The translations under genes were made by a program, and so were the position numbers. A stretch of DNA of 64,000 nt from Mesotaenium endlicherianum (lineage: Eukaryota; Streptophyta; Zygnematophyceae; Zygnematales; Mesotaeniaceae): positions 1 through 64,000 of the forward strand of contig WELA01001729.1 in the NCBI GenBank assembly GCA_009602735.1, given 5' to 3'. Positions 1 to 11,110 of this stretch are shown here, in pieces. A model generated the notes under the pieces. That model worked only from the letters and a program-made list of their open reading frames with translations. It made no database searches and was not told the DNA's origin. Positions within the stretch are counted from its first letter, which is position 1. Each line of letters opens with the position of its first letter.

Positions 1-3000
1 GGGTCGATGTGCATAGTGTGGGGAAGTTCTAGCTTGAAAGCAACGAGGTTGACTTGCTGGATAATCTTGAAGGGTCCCAAATACTTGGAGAGAACTTGCT
101 GCCGGAAGGCCTGTTGTTCAGGGTAACATTCTTGGATGATAGTAACACGTTGTCACCCACTCTATACGTAATATCTCTTCTGGATCTGTTTGCCAATCTT
201 GCTTGAGCATCTTGCGCGTGTTGTAGAGTTTTCTTCGCTGCTGTAAGGGCTGCTTCTAATGTCTCCATAAAATCTGTGGCTGCAGATACTTCATCAAGGC
301 CAGCCGTGAAGCTCAGCGGCGTGGTTGGATGGAAGCCATAGTTGAGGAAGAATAGGGACTCTTGGGTAGAGGCCTGCGTCGTGTTGTTGTAGGCAAACTC
401 CAGGGGGGTCAAGTACATGTCCCAATCTTGCCCTCGAGTAGACACGTAGGTCTTTAGAGAGGTCTTTAGAGTATAATTCATACGCTCGGTTTAAATGAGC
501 CATCTTGGTAAGCCTGTCCACCACCGTGAGTATTGCATTATGGCCTCGAGGTGTCACGGGCAGGTCCACAATAAGGACCATTGAGATGTCCGTCCATTGT
601 CTGTTGGGGATTGGTAGTGGTTGGAGGAGTCCTCCCAACCTTTTGCGATGATGGCTTGATTCTTTGGCATGTGTCACAGCTCCTGCAGTATTCCTTGACT
701 TGCTTAGACATGCCTGGCCAGCAATAAGTCCTGGCTAGAACGCCCGTGGTCCTTAGGATTCCGAAGTGTCCTCCAAGAGGGTTGTCGTGTGCTTCTCGTA
801 GAAGCAAGAGCCGGAGGTCTAAGTTATTAGGAACACATCTCTGGCCCGTGTCTTGCCTCACCCAATAATTGCCTTCTTGCTTCTTGTATGGGTCCAAGGC
901 TGCTCCTCCGTTCTTGTAGTAAGGGTCTCTTTCATAGGCGGCTGAAAATTGAGCTTCCAGATCTGTCTTCAGCGATGTCATCACTGCGTTTAATTGCAGT
1001 CTTGAGAGGGGGTCAGCCGGGTATGTCTTGCCGGGCTGGTACTGAATCGTGGTGTTGTATTATTGCAAGTATCCGCACCATCTTGCTTGTCTCCTTGAAA
1101 AATACGGCTGGGTCTGGAGGTGCTTTAACGCCTCGTGGTCCGTGGTAACCGGTACCTTGCGTCCTTCAACGTAGCAGCGCCAAAACTTCAAGGCATGTAC
1201 AATCGCCAATGCCTCTCGCTCCGTGGTTGTTTAATTTTGCTCGCCCGGATTTCGCTTCCTTGACTCGTAGGCAATGGGCTGCAGTCCCTTGCCGTGGTCT
1301 TGAAGCAGGATTGCTTCTATTGCATAGGAAGATGCATCGGCGATGACGTGGAAGGGCCAATCTGGGTTTGGACTTGGGAGTATGAGCACCGGGGATGTGG
1401 TCAATCTTTGCTTTAACTCTTGAAATGCCTCTTCCTCTTTCTCGGTCCATGTATATAGCCTGTCCTTCTTGAGTAGATCTGTCAGGGGGGCTGCTATGTG
1501 CGAGAAGCCTTGGATGAATTTTCTGTACCAATTGGCAAATCCCAAGAATNTGTACCATTTGGCAAGTCCAAAGAATGACTGGAGTTCTTTCTTGGTCGTG
1601 GGGGTTGGCCATTCCTCCACCACCGTGGTCTTCTTGGGGTCCATCTTGATGCCATCAGCAGTCACGTGGAGACCTAGGAACTCCACTTCTTGTTTGGCAA
1701 ACTCGCACTTTGACTCCTTCGCAAATAGCTTGTTTTGCTTCAATACTTCGAGGACTTCTTTCAAGTGTCTCGCATGCTCTTCAAGGGTCTTGCTGTAGAT
1801 AAGGATGTCATTGATGAATACCACCACAAATCTGTCCAACATGAGCTGAAATATGGTGTTCATCATAGTCATGAAAGTTGCTGGCGCATTGGTGAGTCCA
1901 AATGGCAGGACCATGGACTCAAAATGTCCATATCTTGACGTGAATGCCGTCTTCTCTATGTCCGGTTCTGCGATGCAAATCTGGTGGTAGCCGCTCCGTA
2001 AGTCAATCCTCGTGAAGTACTTGGCTCCAACCAGCCGGTCCATGAGCTCATCCATGCGCGGCAGCGGGTATCGATTCTTGATGGTCATCTTGTTGAGGGC
2101 GCGATAGTCCACACACATCCTCAAGGTACCATCTTTCTTCTTGACAAATAGCACCGGGGCTCCAAATGGCGACTTGCTAGGTCGAATGAAGCCATGCTCC
2201 AGTAGCTCCTTGATTTGCTTCTTGACTTCGTCTAGCTCCGTGTATGACATTTTGAACGTAGGCCGAGAGATGGGCTTGCTTCCGGGCTCCAACTCTATCT
2301 TGTGGTCTACGAATCTTTTGGGGGGTAGGCCCTTGGGCAATTCCGGGGAGAACACTTCTTTGTAGTCCTCAAAGACTTCTTGTATCTCCTTGGGAACGGG
2401 GCTGCCTTCTTGACTCTCGATGTCTTTCTTGATGTCTTTTGGCGTGATCAAGGCCAAAAGAAGCTCGTGTCCCTTCCTCACAAGTCTCTTGAGTTGGAGG
2501 GCGGACAATAGTATCTCGTGTGCCGGCTTCTGGATGTCTTGGGTCTGGATATTCTGGATTGCGCGCAAAATACAGATTCTTGAAGTGATGTCATTCTTGA
2601 TCTTGATAGTACCGGTCCTCCAATCAACTTGGGGGTTGTGCTTGGTCAACCAAGGCGTCCCTAGGATGACGTCGTACTTGCCCAATTGCATGGGGGAGAA
2701 CACTACTCTATCCTTGAAGGACTTGATAGAGAGTGCCAAGGGGTACGTCTTCTTGGAAGGGGTAGTATAGGAGAATCCATCGGGCATCATAATCTCCTCG
2801 TCGTGGTCAAGAGTTCGCATAGTAATACCGTGCTTGGTGGCAAAATCTGCAGCAATGAAGTTGCCTTGAGCTCCGCTATCCACCAAGATGTGGACCTTCT
2901 CTCCTCCAAGGTAACCTCTCAAACTCATTGGGGCTGGAACGTCGTCTTCAACGGGGGTCTCCACCTCACTTGGCGTGTTGCCTTCTCGTGAAGTGGGTCT

Positions 3001-3099
3001 TGGGGTGGTAGGCTCCTGGCCTACCGGCGCTGTCCGTTTTTTGACAACTTTTTGGGGCATGAAAGTGCACGATGGCCCTTTTCCTTGCAATAGAAGCAT
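1..3099 (-). pseudogene. pol: Family B pol (protease, RT, RNase H, integrase), inactivated
   Basis: The polyprotein overlaps the end of gag in the -1 frame. A retropepsin motif LVDSGAQG lies near 2875. The RT fingers ([10 protein letters not shown]) are followed by VFINDILIY near 1815, where the sister copy has VFIDDILIY. The second catalytic aspartate is thus Asn, a G-to-A change at a CpG. RNase H starts at DASSYAIEAILL and stops at QN near 1231. Integrase keeps its HHCC zinc region ([20 protein letters not shown]) at about 650-800. It then jumps from LTKMAH to the segment after the second catalytic Asp, so about 200 bp are lost near 490-500. An N at 1550 sits inside a duplicated 26-bp segment. 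Confidence 0.9.
3007..3042 (-). promoter_or_regulatory. Putative -1 ribosomal frameshift signal at the gag-pol junction (family B, minus copy)
   Basis: On the minus strand the heptamer AAAAAAC (3036-3042) lies in the Gag frame as A AAA AAC. Ten bases later comes a perfect 7-bp hairpin, GGTAGGC / GCCTACC (arms 3019-3025 and 3007-3013) with a 5-base loop. The Gag stop is in the stem, and pol is open in the -1 frame across the site. This is the classical arrangement for programmed -1 frameshifting. Its use is inferred. Confidence 0.6.
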
Positions 3100-4301
3100 A
3101 GTCCAGCCGTCATGAGAGCTTCTTTTTCAGCCGGGGAGAGTCTTGCTTTCACTCCTTGCTGGTTTCTTGCATCATAAGTGTCATTGGAGGGTCTTCCACT
3201 CTTCCGGGCAGCCGCGGGGTCCCTTTTAATAACTCCGATTTCCATGGGTGTGGGTCCAGATTCGGATGTGGAAGGGGCTGCGTACACCCGCGTCGTCGGT
3301 ACCCGTGAAGATGAAGGCACGGAGTGCTTGAAATCCAAGGTATCCACCTTTTGGGCCACTTCAATGATCTTTGAGAAGTCCGTCAAGTCGCGTAACTCCA
3401 CTTCCTTTGCCACCTTGGGTTTGAGGCCAAAGATGTAACGGTCAATCTTCTCCTCGAGAGACATGTTGGGGATCTCAAGAGTGAGGGCGTGAAATCTGGA
3501 TGTATACTCTTGAACGGACGTCGTTTGCTTGAGATGGTGGAGCTTTCCTCGGGCAATCTTCTCCGCATTGATGGGCATGAATTGCTTCTTGAGGGCCTCA
3601 CGAAAATCTGCCCATCTTGCATATGATGGTGGGGGCTCTTGGCCGAGCATGGGGTGCGCCATAGCTTGATATATAGCCGCTTGATAGTTACGCCACCATG
3701 ATGTTGCTGCTCCTCTAAGTAAGGTAACGGCAAAGGGAACGTAGTCCTCCTCGGGTACTTCAAGGAACGCGAGGTACGTCTCCACTTGGTAGAGCCATAA
3801 ATTCAGGTTGGCACCTTTCCCGGGGTTGAAAGTGTCGGGTTTGCCGGGCTTGATGAGTTTCCTTGCTCTCGTTGGCTCTTGTGGAGGCGCTTGAGCCGGG
3901 GCTGGATTTTGAGCATTGCTCGCAATAGGGGCAACCATGGCAGCCATAGCTTCTCTTGACGCTTGCACGGTTGCTTCATAGGTGGCCAAGCCCACTTGGT
4001 TGTGGACGGTCATTAGGAAGGCTGCCCACTCATTTGCGGGAACTCCTTGTGGTGGGGTCAACTTTGCTATAGCGGCTGCCACGGGATTTGACGGTGCTCC
4101 TCCTTGTGGTGCTTCTTGTTGTTGCAGATTTCCTTGAGTAGGCTCTCCCATCGACGCTGGAGGAGGGTGTGCTCCTCCTTGTGGTGCTTCTTGTTGTTGC
4201 AGATTTTCTTGAGTGGGCTCTCCCATCGGCGCTGGAGGAGGGTGTCTTGGAGAGGAAGGGCTTCCTTCGAAAGCTTGCTGTTGGTCTTGAGGATCGGCCA
4301 T
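3021..4301 (-). CDS. gag: Gag capsid-nucleocapsid polyprotein, family B
   Basis: This 426-residue Gag is open end to end. It starts 25 bp past the primer-binding site with [13 protein letters not shown]. The first 70 residues hold two copies of a Pro/Gln-rich unit ([20 protein letters not shown] and a near repeat). A capsid-like retrotransposon Gag region follows (about residues 150-330, with [20 protein letters not shown] and [12 protein letters not shown]). A CCHC zinc knuckle ([14 protein letters not shown]) near residues 402-415 packages element RNA. The sequence matches the plus-strand copy residue for residue, which suggests recent mobility. Pol is reached by the frameshift signal at its 3' end. 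Confidence 0.92.
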   Translation of the reverse strand: MADPQDQQQAFEGSPSSPRHPPPAPMGEPTQENLQQQEAPQGGAHPPPASMGEPTQGNLQQQEAPQGGAPSNPVAAAIAKLTPPQGVPANEWAAFLMTVHNQVGLATYEATVQASREAMAAMVAPIASNAQNPAPAQAPPQEPTRARKLIKPGKPDTFNPGKGANLNLWLYQVETYLAFLEVPEEDYVPFAVTLLRGAATSWWRNYQAAIYQAMAHPMLGQEPPPSYARWADFREALKKQFMPINAEKIARGKLHHLKQTTSVQEYTSRFHALTLEIPNMSLEEKIDRYIFGLKPKVAKEVELRDLTDFSKIIEVAQKVDTLDFKHSVPSSSRVPTTRVYAAPSTSESGPTPMEIGVIKRDPAAARKSGRPSNDTYDARNQQGVKARLSPAEKEALMTAGLCFYCKEKGHRALSCPKKLSKNGQRR

Positions 4302-4325
4302 CTTCTTGTGCTACCAAAGTGCCTA

Positions 4326-4338
4326 GCTCCGATACCAC
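4326..4338 (-). other. Primer-binding site (initiator tRNA type), family B
   Basis: The minus strand reads GTGGTATCGGAGC immediately inside the 5' LTR. It matches the plant initiator-Met type of site (TGGTATCAGAGC) with one base different. The same variant is used by the other LTR families in this window. Confidence 0.85.
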
Positions 4339-4820
4339 TGTAGTGAAACAGATAGATAAAGTACTTAGTAAAACAGAATACTTTATCTATTCAAGACAAG
4401 GATCTTTGAACAGAAGTGGTAGCTTCTTGAAAGATAGATGGCTTCTTGAAAGTTAATATATTTCTGGATTTTGGCAAGTACAAGAGTGAGTCTGGAATGT
4501 CTTTCTATGTTTTAGCTCTTGTTTATATACTTGCTACATAAGTAATTTCTAGGAAGGTGTATGTTGATGTGTTGGCACCCAACACATCCCAAAACTTGCC
4601 ACCTCTTTCTAGAATAATGTACACATGTCCTTTTGACCTAAAAATGGCACGTTTGACTTTTGCCACATGGAGTTCTTTTGGGTCCTTCCTCTAACTTCAA
4701 AAATGCCTCAAAAGGTTCAAAGGACATGAACCAAGTCACTAGAGTATCTCTTCACACTTGACTCCACACAATAATACTCCAATATATTCAAAAGCATTTA
4801 ACTATATGCAAAGTAATACA
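4339..4820 (-). repeat. 5' LTR of the minus-strand B element, outer end lost or divergent
   Basis: The segment aligns with the 500-bp LTRs at 16386 and 22562 up to about 4820. The expected outer end (TGTAGTGATTTGAG in element sense) is not present beyond that point. The inner end carries the 11-bp inverted repeat TAGATAAAGTA/TACTTTATCTA next to the primer-binding site. The neighbouring C LTR abuts here, so the join may be a deletion or recombination. Confidence 0.75.
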
Positions 4821-5577
4821 CTTTGACAAAGTAAGTAAACTCGCATTGAAAGGGGCAGAGTGCCCTAGTGGAAGCGTAGTGACTCACGAGGAAAAGAACT
4901 AGTTGCAATTATACTAAAGAGTGCAGCAGTATATCACTAAGAAAGCTTAGGAAAATTACTTGACATTTTGATTAGCAAGAAACTGCTCACAAATGATGTA
5001 GGATGGAAGGTCTTGTCATTACAAACTCGTAGAAATTTACAAAAGTGAAAACTGATACAATGAAGTAGTTATGCCTATTTATAGTATTCTGATCTAAGTC
5101 CTCCTCTCTAGACGGGAGGGCTGCTTAGCAAAGTGTTTGTCAAATCGTCCCTTTCAGCATATTTGTGAATAGGCCACATCAGTCTCATCTGACGTGTGGG
5201 GTCGATTTGACGTCCACATGCATGCATCGAAATATCTAGATTATACTAACTTAGACGCGCTAGGCTAATCCGAAACTTCTAGGTAAATAGACCTAGTCGG
5301 CACTCCGCGTCAGCCGAACTTACGTGAAGGTTCGAGTTCACTCTAACGGGCCAGATCGCTCGACGTTGTCGGTCAATCCGACGGACGCGCTCACCGCGAA
5401 TTAAGAACAGTTGTCAACGGACCTCAAACTTCAGAAATCCGTAACTCTCTCAATACTGAACCAAACTCAGTGACCTTTATATCAAAATGACCACAAAAAT
5501 GCACTCTACAATTTCATGCAATCAAAACATACTGTCATTGAACTCAAAATTGCACTTTATAAACCTATGACCTTACA
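4821..5577 (-). repeat. Probable 3' LTR of element C
   Basis: In element sense a purine tract (CATCTTGAGGAGGGGGATGA, 5578-5597) is followed at 5577 by TGTAAGG, a typical LTR start. A TATA-like box (CTATAAATAGG, minus strand, near 5075-5085) lies about 500 bp into it. No second copy is in the window, so the far end near 4821-4860 is a guess. I see no gene here. Confidence 0.6.
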
Positions 5578-7679
5578 TCATCCCCCTCCTCAAGATGCGA
5601 CGTCCTCGACGCATTCTGCAGATAACGTCTCAACTTACTCTTACAATGAGTCAAGTTGGCCTCCGGCTCCNTCCAAGTGTTGTTGTCCGCATGGTAGCCT
5701 TTCCACTTGACCAGATACTCTTGAACAAATCGTTGACCTCGCTTGACTCGTCGATCGCCGACAATCGCCTCCACTTCATACTCCAATACGTCATCGATCT
5801 CGACCGGTGGTGGCGGTGTAGGTAGTCGTCCTGGATGTCCTTCATTTGGATCAACTTATGCCCGCAAACAACTGACATTGAACACCTCATGGATACGCCA
5901 TCCTGAAGGAAGTTCCAACTTGTAGGTCACTGGATTAACCTGCTTGAGTACCACAAAGGGACCTGTAAATCGTGCCCGCAATTTCCTCTTGCCCGTGAAA
6001 GGTAGATTCTTTGTTGACAAGCGTACTTTGTTGCCCACATGAAACGTGACTTCCCTTGTGCTTGTTAGCATGCTTAACCTGCTCCTCTTGTGCTTTCCGA
6101 ATACACGTCTTTGCCATGTCCCAAGTCTTGGCCATCTGCTCCATAAACGCTTGTTTAGTAGGAACCTGAGTCTCCTTAGCCTTCTCCAACAAGATGTCCC
6201 CTGGATGATATACTTCTCTCCCATATACCACAGTGAATGGTGACTGCTTGGTCAATCCCTGCATGCTGTTGTTGTAGGCAAACTCCAATCCTGTCCCACT
6301 CTGAAGGGTCTTCCATAGTGACACTCCTGAGCACCTCTTGCAAAGTTCTGTTGAGCCTCTCACTCTGCCCGTCTGTCTGAGGATGATAGGAAGTGCTCAT
6401 ACCCAGCTTGGTCCCCATCAAAGTAAACAATGACCGCCAAAAGTTGCTAGTATACCTTGGATCCTGATCTGAAACAATCATCTTCGGCAATCCATGTAGC
6501 CTAAAAATATGATCAAAGAACAGCCGTGCCACATCTGCTGCCGTACAAGTCTCCTTCATGGGAATGAAGTGTGTTATCTTGCTGAGTCTATCAGACACAG
6601 CCCATACTACATCGTGCACTTGACCACTCGGTGGTAAAGATGTGATGAAGTCCATAGCAATCTTCTGCCAAGGATACTTTGGAACAGGCAGGGTTTGCAG
6701 GGTACCTCCCTTCTTTTGATTTGGTGTCTTGTTACGCTGGCACGCATTGCATCTCTTGATTCACTCCTCGATGTCCTTGTCCATATTTTTTGAATAGTAC
6801 TCTCGCTTCAGCACGCTTGTCGTCTTCTCGCTTCCAAAGTGTCCAGCATATAAGCAATCATGATGCTTCGCAAGTAGTAGGTCACGTAGCTCCTTGATGT
6901 CAGGTACCACCATTCTCTTGGAATCACCATAATACCATATGCCGTCCTTCTTCTGCATACTCGAGTTGAACTCAGCTGCTCCACCATCAGCAAACTTTGG
7001 GTCCTCCTCAAAGCCTCTCTGAAGCTTCTCCTTGAAGTCCATACTCTCCTTGATGACTGAGATAGCTGCAAGGTCACACCTCCTGGATAAAGCGTCTGCA
7101 GGGTTGATCTTCCCAGGTAAGTACTCAATCTTGTGGTCAAACTGTCGCAGAACCTCCATCCGCCTTGCTTGTTTTGGTGTCAACGTTGGCTGCGTCATGA
7201 ACTTCTCCAAGCTCTTGTGGTCGGTCTTTATGAACACCTTTCGACCGTCCATATAACATCGCCAATTCCTCAAAGCCTGGATAATAGCCAACATCTCCCG
7301 CTCGTGCGGTGCATAATTCTGCTCCGCAGGACTCAGCTTCCTGCTCTCATATGCCACAGGCTGCAATCCTTTGCCCTGGTCCTGAAGAAGAATGGCTCCC
7401 ACTGCGAAATTTGATGCATCCGTGATGATGGTGAAAGGAAGCTCTGGACTTGCAATTGCCAACACAGGTGCCTGTGTCAACAACTCCTTAATCTTCTCGA
7501 AGGCTTGCTGCTCCTTGTCACCCCATAGCCATTTCGCCTGCTTCTTTAACATGTCCGTGAGCGGTGCACACACCTCGGCAAATCCTTCAATGAAACGTCG
7601 ATAATAAATTGCCATGCCGAGGAAGCTCCTGAGTTGATAAATGTTGGCAGGTACCGACCAATCTCTGACTGCTTGCACC
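5565..7679 (-). pseudogene. pol: Family C pol: RNase H, integrase and chromodomain
   Basis: Continuing from the RT half beyond the hAT insertion, the minus strand encodes the end of RT (RSFLGMAIYYRRFIEGF) and RNase H ([28 protein letters not shown]). The integrase zinc region follows (HHDCLYAGHFG, then CNACQRN near 6730), and then the core (MDFITSLPPS, VSDQDPRYTSNFW, HPQTDGQSERLNR). The C-terminal chromodomain reads EYEVEAIVGDRR...EYLVKWKGYHADNNTW near 5565-5786 and should bind histone marks to guide integration. The frame is broken near 6760, 6300 and 5860. An N at 5671 falls inside the chromodomain. The parts are clear; the gene is not intact. Confidence 0.88.
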
Positions 7680-7772
7680 CAAGGTTGCGCCGTACGCCGT
7701 ATTGGCTGACCCTCGTACGCTTAATTAAGCGTATTGGGTCAGTTCGTCGTATTAAGCGTACGAATTTTTGAC
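7680..7772 (+). repeat. Left terminal inverted repeat and subterminal motifs of the hAT-like element
   Basis: The 18-bp inverted repeat is followed by GTACGCC, a palindromic CGTACGCTTAATTAAGCGTA, and another AAGCGTACG. They match the motif array at the other end. Confidence 0.85.
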
Positions 7773-8199
7773 CCACACGTGCGCGACGTCAGGTTCACGT
7801 TCGACGTCCGATTTGTCTGCTAGGTTTGGCTCAGTGTTTTGTTTTTTTTCCAAAAACTCGTCGACCGCGATCAATTCACAAGAGACCAATAAAAGCTTTC
7901 CAGAAGTTCCAACGCTTTGCAGCAACGGTGGCAAATTGCTTCATGACGAAAGCATAGATGGCTAGAAACAAGAGACAATCGTGAGCAGGAGGGCCTATTC
8001 TTAAAGCTGTAGCTTTCGCAATTCTCGATCCTCAGTGCACGAATACGTTATCCCCCATCTCAAACCAGATAATAGTCTCCAAGGCATACCTATTACATAA
8101 GCAAGACTTAATACTACTGACTTTAACGACGTACTCCAAGACAAGACACTGATACAGCTCTTTCTGTTGCAAATGTCACGACATGTTGATTGCCTTCTT

Positions 8200-11110
8200 C
8201 ACTGGCATATATAAGACTGCTCTCCTGCTGTTGTCCGTGCAAGTGATGAGTCCCGTGGGGGATTGGGTGGGAGTGGGGGCACGGGAGGTGGGGTTTTGGG
8301 TGGGGTGGGGGTGTGCTAACATCTCAGCCTCAGCTGTCGCAGGAGTGACCGATCCGAGGACCGCCTCTTAGTTTAGTTCCTTTGCTTGCTAGGCACTTAG
8401 CTTGCAAGTCAATAGCCAGCACATGCACAACTGCGCATGAGCTTAAAGAGCTGCTTTTTGTTCTTAGATCCTCCTCTATGTGCAGGCCCAGCGTGGGCTC
8501 AATGCCGGCACGACAGCACTTCATGGGCCCAATGGACTCGGCAATACTTCTTGGTCCCTACTGTTGGACCTGCGGCCAAGCCATCTCTGGCAATGGTCCT
8601 GGTTTTGACAGAAAGAGGTGCGGGGTGTTGTCATCGTTTCATGCAGATGGTGAAGGGCAGCTTTACGGGAGTGTGTTTTCAACGGAAGTGAGGTTTGCTG
8701 CAACAAGCGCCCAAGTACGTGCAGCTCGTGATGCTGGTGGGGCCGGAGGTAAGTTGGTTGCATCCTCTCCATTCTTACCTTGTACTGGCACCGACGGGTG
8801 GGGGGGGGGGGCGGGGTCCAACATGCAGCCGTGCTTTTAGGATTTAGGATGTGCTTGTACCAACGGGTCGGCGGGCAGGCGCGCATGCACATCTGCTTAG
8901 AGGACACAAGAGTGCGTGCGCCAGAGTGAGACTCCCTGCCTGCACTGCTTCTGGCTGGCAGCATGTGACGCGCCTATGCTTGGGGCAAAGCCAGCAGTGT
9001 ATGATGCGCCTGCCCCCCTCTGGCTTCCTGTGCGCAGGTGTGTGCTGGGGGTGATTCCACTGGGCAGGGGCGCTCTTCTGTGGAAACCACGGGCAGCCTC
9101 CCCAGCGTGTGGGGGAGGCTGTCCAGGGGTTAGTACGGGGGGCGCCCACATTGCCAGTCCCCCTCTGCTTCTGCTGGGGGGGGGGGTGGGGCGACGGCGG
9201 CTGGCGCCCCCTACCTTCCCCCGGTCTAGTGCGTACGGGGGGCAGCGATAGCCGCCAACCCCTCTTGCTTTGATGTAGGAGGTGGGCTGTCTGGGGGTTG
9301 TGTGCGGGGCTCCGACGGCGGTGGCGGCACCCGTTTTGGCCGGGTGTGAGGGGGGGATGGCGCGCACGCGTGCACTTGTGCCCCTGCATGAATGTGCGAG
9401 CGAGCAGGGGGTGCGTGCGTGAATATCTTCATGTTCCAGCACATTGCGGTGCGTGCATTCTCCCCCTCCTCCACTATGTACCTGTGCATGTGTCACGCTC
9501 TCCGTCTTGCTGCAAGCCGGGGAAGGGGTGCTCTTTAGGCCATCCACGAAGGCACGCCAGTGGCCAATCAGCGTGGCTGTGCTGGTCTTGCACTCTTCCA
9601 AAAGCAGGGATCCTCTTCATGCAGGCTTCCCCCCCTCCTTGTTGTATGCTCTTCTTTGCTTCCTTCTGAGCTAGCTGGCTCATGTGGGGGTACTTGCTCG
9701 TCTAACCTCTGTGGCATGTGCTTTCAGACACGGTGCTGCCCACTTTCTTCTCTTATGTAAGGTCCTGGATGCTCATGCACAGAAAGCTGCACGCTCGCAT
9801 TGGCCCTGCGTGCTCGCGTGCTACGTGTGCATGCTCTTTCTGTCAATCCATTCTTCCCCTCATGGGCCTCATCTTGCGTGGCTTCTCGCCTCACCTAGCC
9901 TCGCCTCTTGCAAGCCCGCACCTGAGAGGTCGTCCTGCACCGTTGCAGCTGGTGATGACGCTAGTAATGAGCACGCTTTGCTGCACGGCCGTGAAGGTGA
10001 CAGACCAGCGCGTGCGCCTGGTAGCGAGGTGCTGACGGGCATCCGCGTGGTCAACTTTCAAGTACAACGGCTCGACGTCGTCGTTTTTGGCGCGCCTAGC
10101 CAGCCTGCACAAGGCAGAGATGGGCCGCACCGTCGGCGTCGCCTACCTGCTTCCGCCAACTCCACCGTCATGGTGCGCATTCTAAGTCCCGAATCTCCTC
10201 CCCTCTCCACGCGTCTTCCACTTTCCCACCTTTTCAGGCATCGACATAGGCGTGGGCAAGCAAGCACTGTTCACTGGGGGCCTACGGATCCTTGTGCCCC
10301 TTTTTGGGCAGTAACTGGTACTGGTCATTGGATTTGCCTGAGTTTCTTGCTTCCCACGTACCTGCTACCTGCCTTGCACTGTTGCTTTGCGAGGCAAGGA
10401 TGGCGTAGCTGTGAGGGCCAGCCTGGAGCATGCCGTGAGCCACGTGGCATGGCGCGACAAGCGCAGTGCACCTTCTTTGTCAAATCGCTTTTATGTACTT
10501 CAGCTGTGGCATGTCACTTTGGGGTGTTGCTTAGAGCTGGCGTGGTGTGTGGACACCTGACAGTAGTGGAGCAGAGCTGCCCGCACTCTACACGGCTACA
10601 TGCGTGTTCTTGCTGTTAGTTTTCTAGAGCATTGGCGCTGCCATGCGAGAGATGTGAGAGGTGGCTTTGAGGGAGGAGCAGGGTTACTGGTGTGCTCCAT
10701 AGGTGCGTGTGTGCGTGCGTTGTGTGTGTATGCGCTTGTGCAATTTGCCTGTCACTACAAGTCTGCAATACATGTGCGAGGCATTGCAGTGCATGTGTGG
10801 CCCCGTGCAATTCCTGACTCTCAACGCATATGTCTTGTTGTTGGTGCTGCTGGGGATGCTGTTGTGGCTGCAGGTTGTCAAGAAGCTGAGAGCAGGAGTG
10901 GCTGCGGCGCCGCACCGCCAGGCTGCAGCGCGTGTCGTGCTCGTTGGGTACCCTATTGCGGGTTGCCCCTACGACGAGGGGCTGTTGCGATAGGGGCAGC
11001 CCGCAGCAGCGCGCCCAACAGCATGCCAATGACTATGCTGCGCATGCCGCCACGCAACAGCGTGTGTAGTGCTCGTCGGGCACGCTGCTGCGGGTTGCCC
11101 CTCGTCGTGG
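8200..11110. other. GC-rich core of the hAT-like element, probably captured host DNA
   Basis: This 2.9-kb block is much richer in G and C than the flanking LTR elements or the AT-rich DNA after 11110. It has long G runs (8257-8312, near 8797-8815 and 9175-9195) and many overlapping frames on both strands without motifs or consistent codon structure. The longest, 9684-10619 on the plus strand (311 residues), is not convincing as a protein. The only recognisable content is an ABC-transporter-like fragment near 9985-10160. A triple 30-bp repeat lies at 10937-11102. I read the block as host sequence picked up by the transposon, but that is inference. Confidence 0.5.
9985..10160 (+). pseudogene. 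Degraded fragment resembling an ABCC-type (MRP) transporter membrane domain
   Basis: Three short stretches in changing frames line up with the conserved cytoplasmic segment of the first ABCC membrane domain. They are VTDQRVRLV (frame starting near 9994), SEVLTGIRVVNF (frame shifted by one base) and FLARLASLHKAEMGRT (shifted again). ABCC transporters carry a D-x-R-(+)-x-L...E-(I/V)-L-x-G-I-(R/K)-V-(I/V)-K-F pattern followed by a basic, Glu-rich helix. Two one-base shifts and in-frame stops show it is dead. Only about 55 residues can be matched, and only by eye. Confidence 0.42.

Larger units (their letters stand above)
1..4820 (-). mobile_element. Ty3/Gypsy chromovirus, family B, minus-strand copy (cut by window edge)
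   Basis: Reading leftward from about 4820 the order is 5' LTR, primer-binding site, gag, then pol with protease, reverse transcriptase, RNase H and integrase. The 3' end lies outside the window. The copy is very close to the plus-strand one at 16386-23064, with the same 426-residue Gag. The two therefore form a large inverted pair about 12 kb apart. Pol is dead in this copy: the reverse transcriptase motif is changed, about 200 bp of integrase is missing, and an assembly duplication sits around the N at 1550. The family assignment (protease-RT-RH-IN order, chromodomain in the sister copy) is secure. Confidence 0.93.

Noticed and set aside
4030-4343. Frames overlapping the duplicated N-terminus of B gag on both strands (also 16768-17194)
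   Set aside because: These are out-of-frame readings of the Pro/Gln repeat and part of the LTR.
9684-10619. 311-residue plus-strand frame in the hAT core as a gene
   Set aside because: The composition follows the GC-rich DNA, overlapping frames on both strands are equally long, and no domain runs through it. Only a short ABC-transporter-like piece is shared with another frame.
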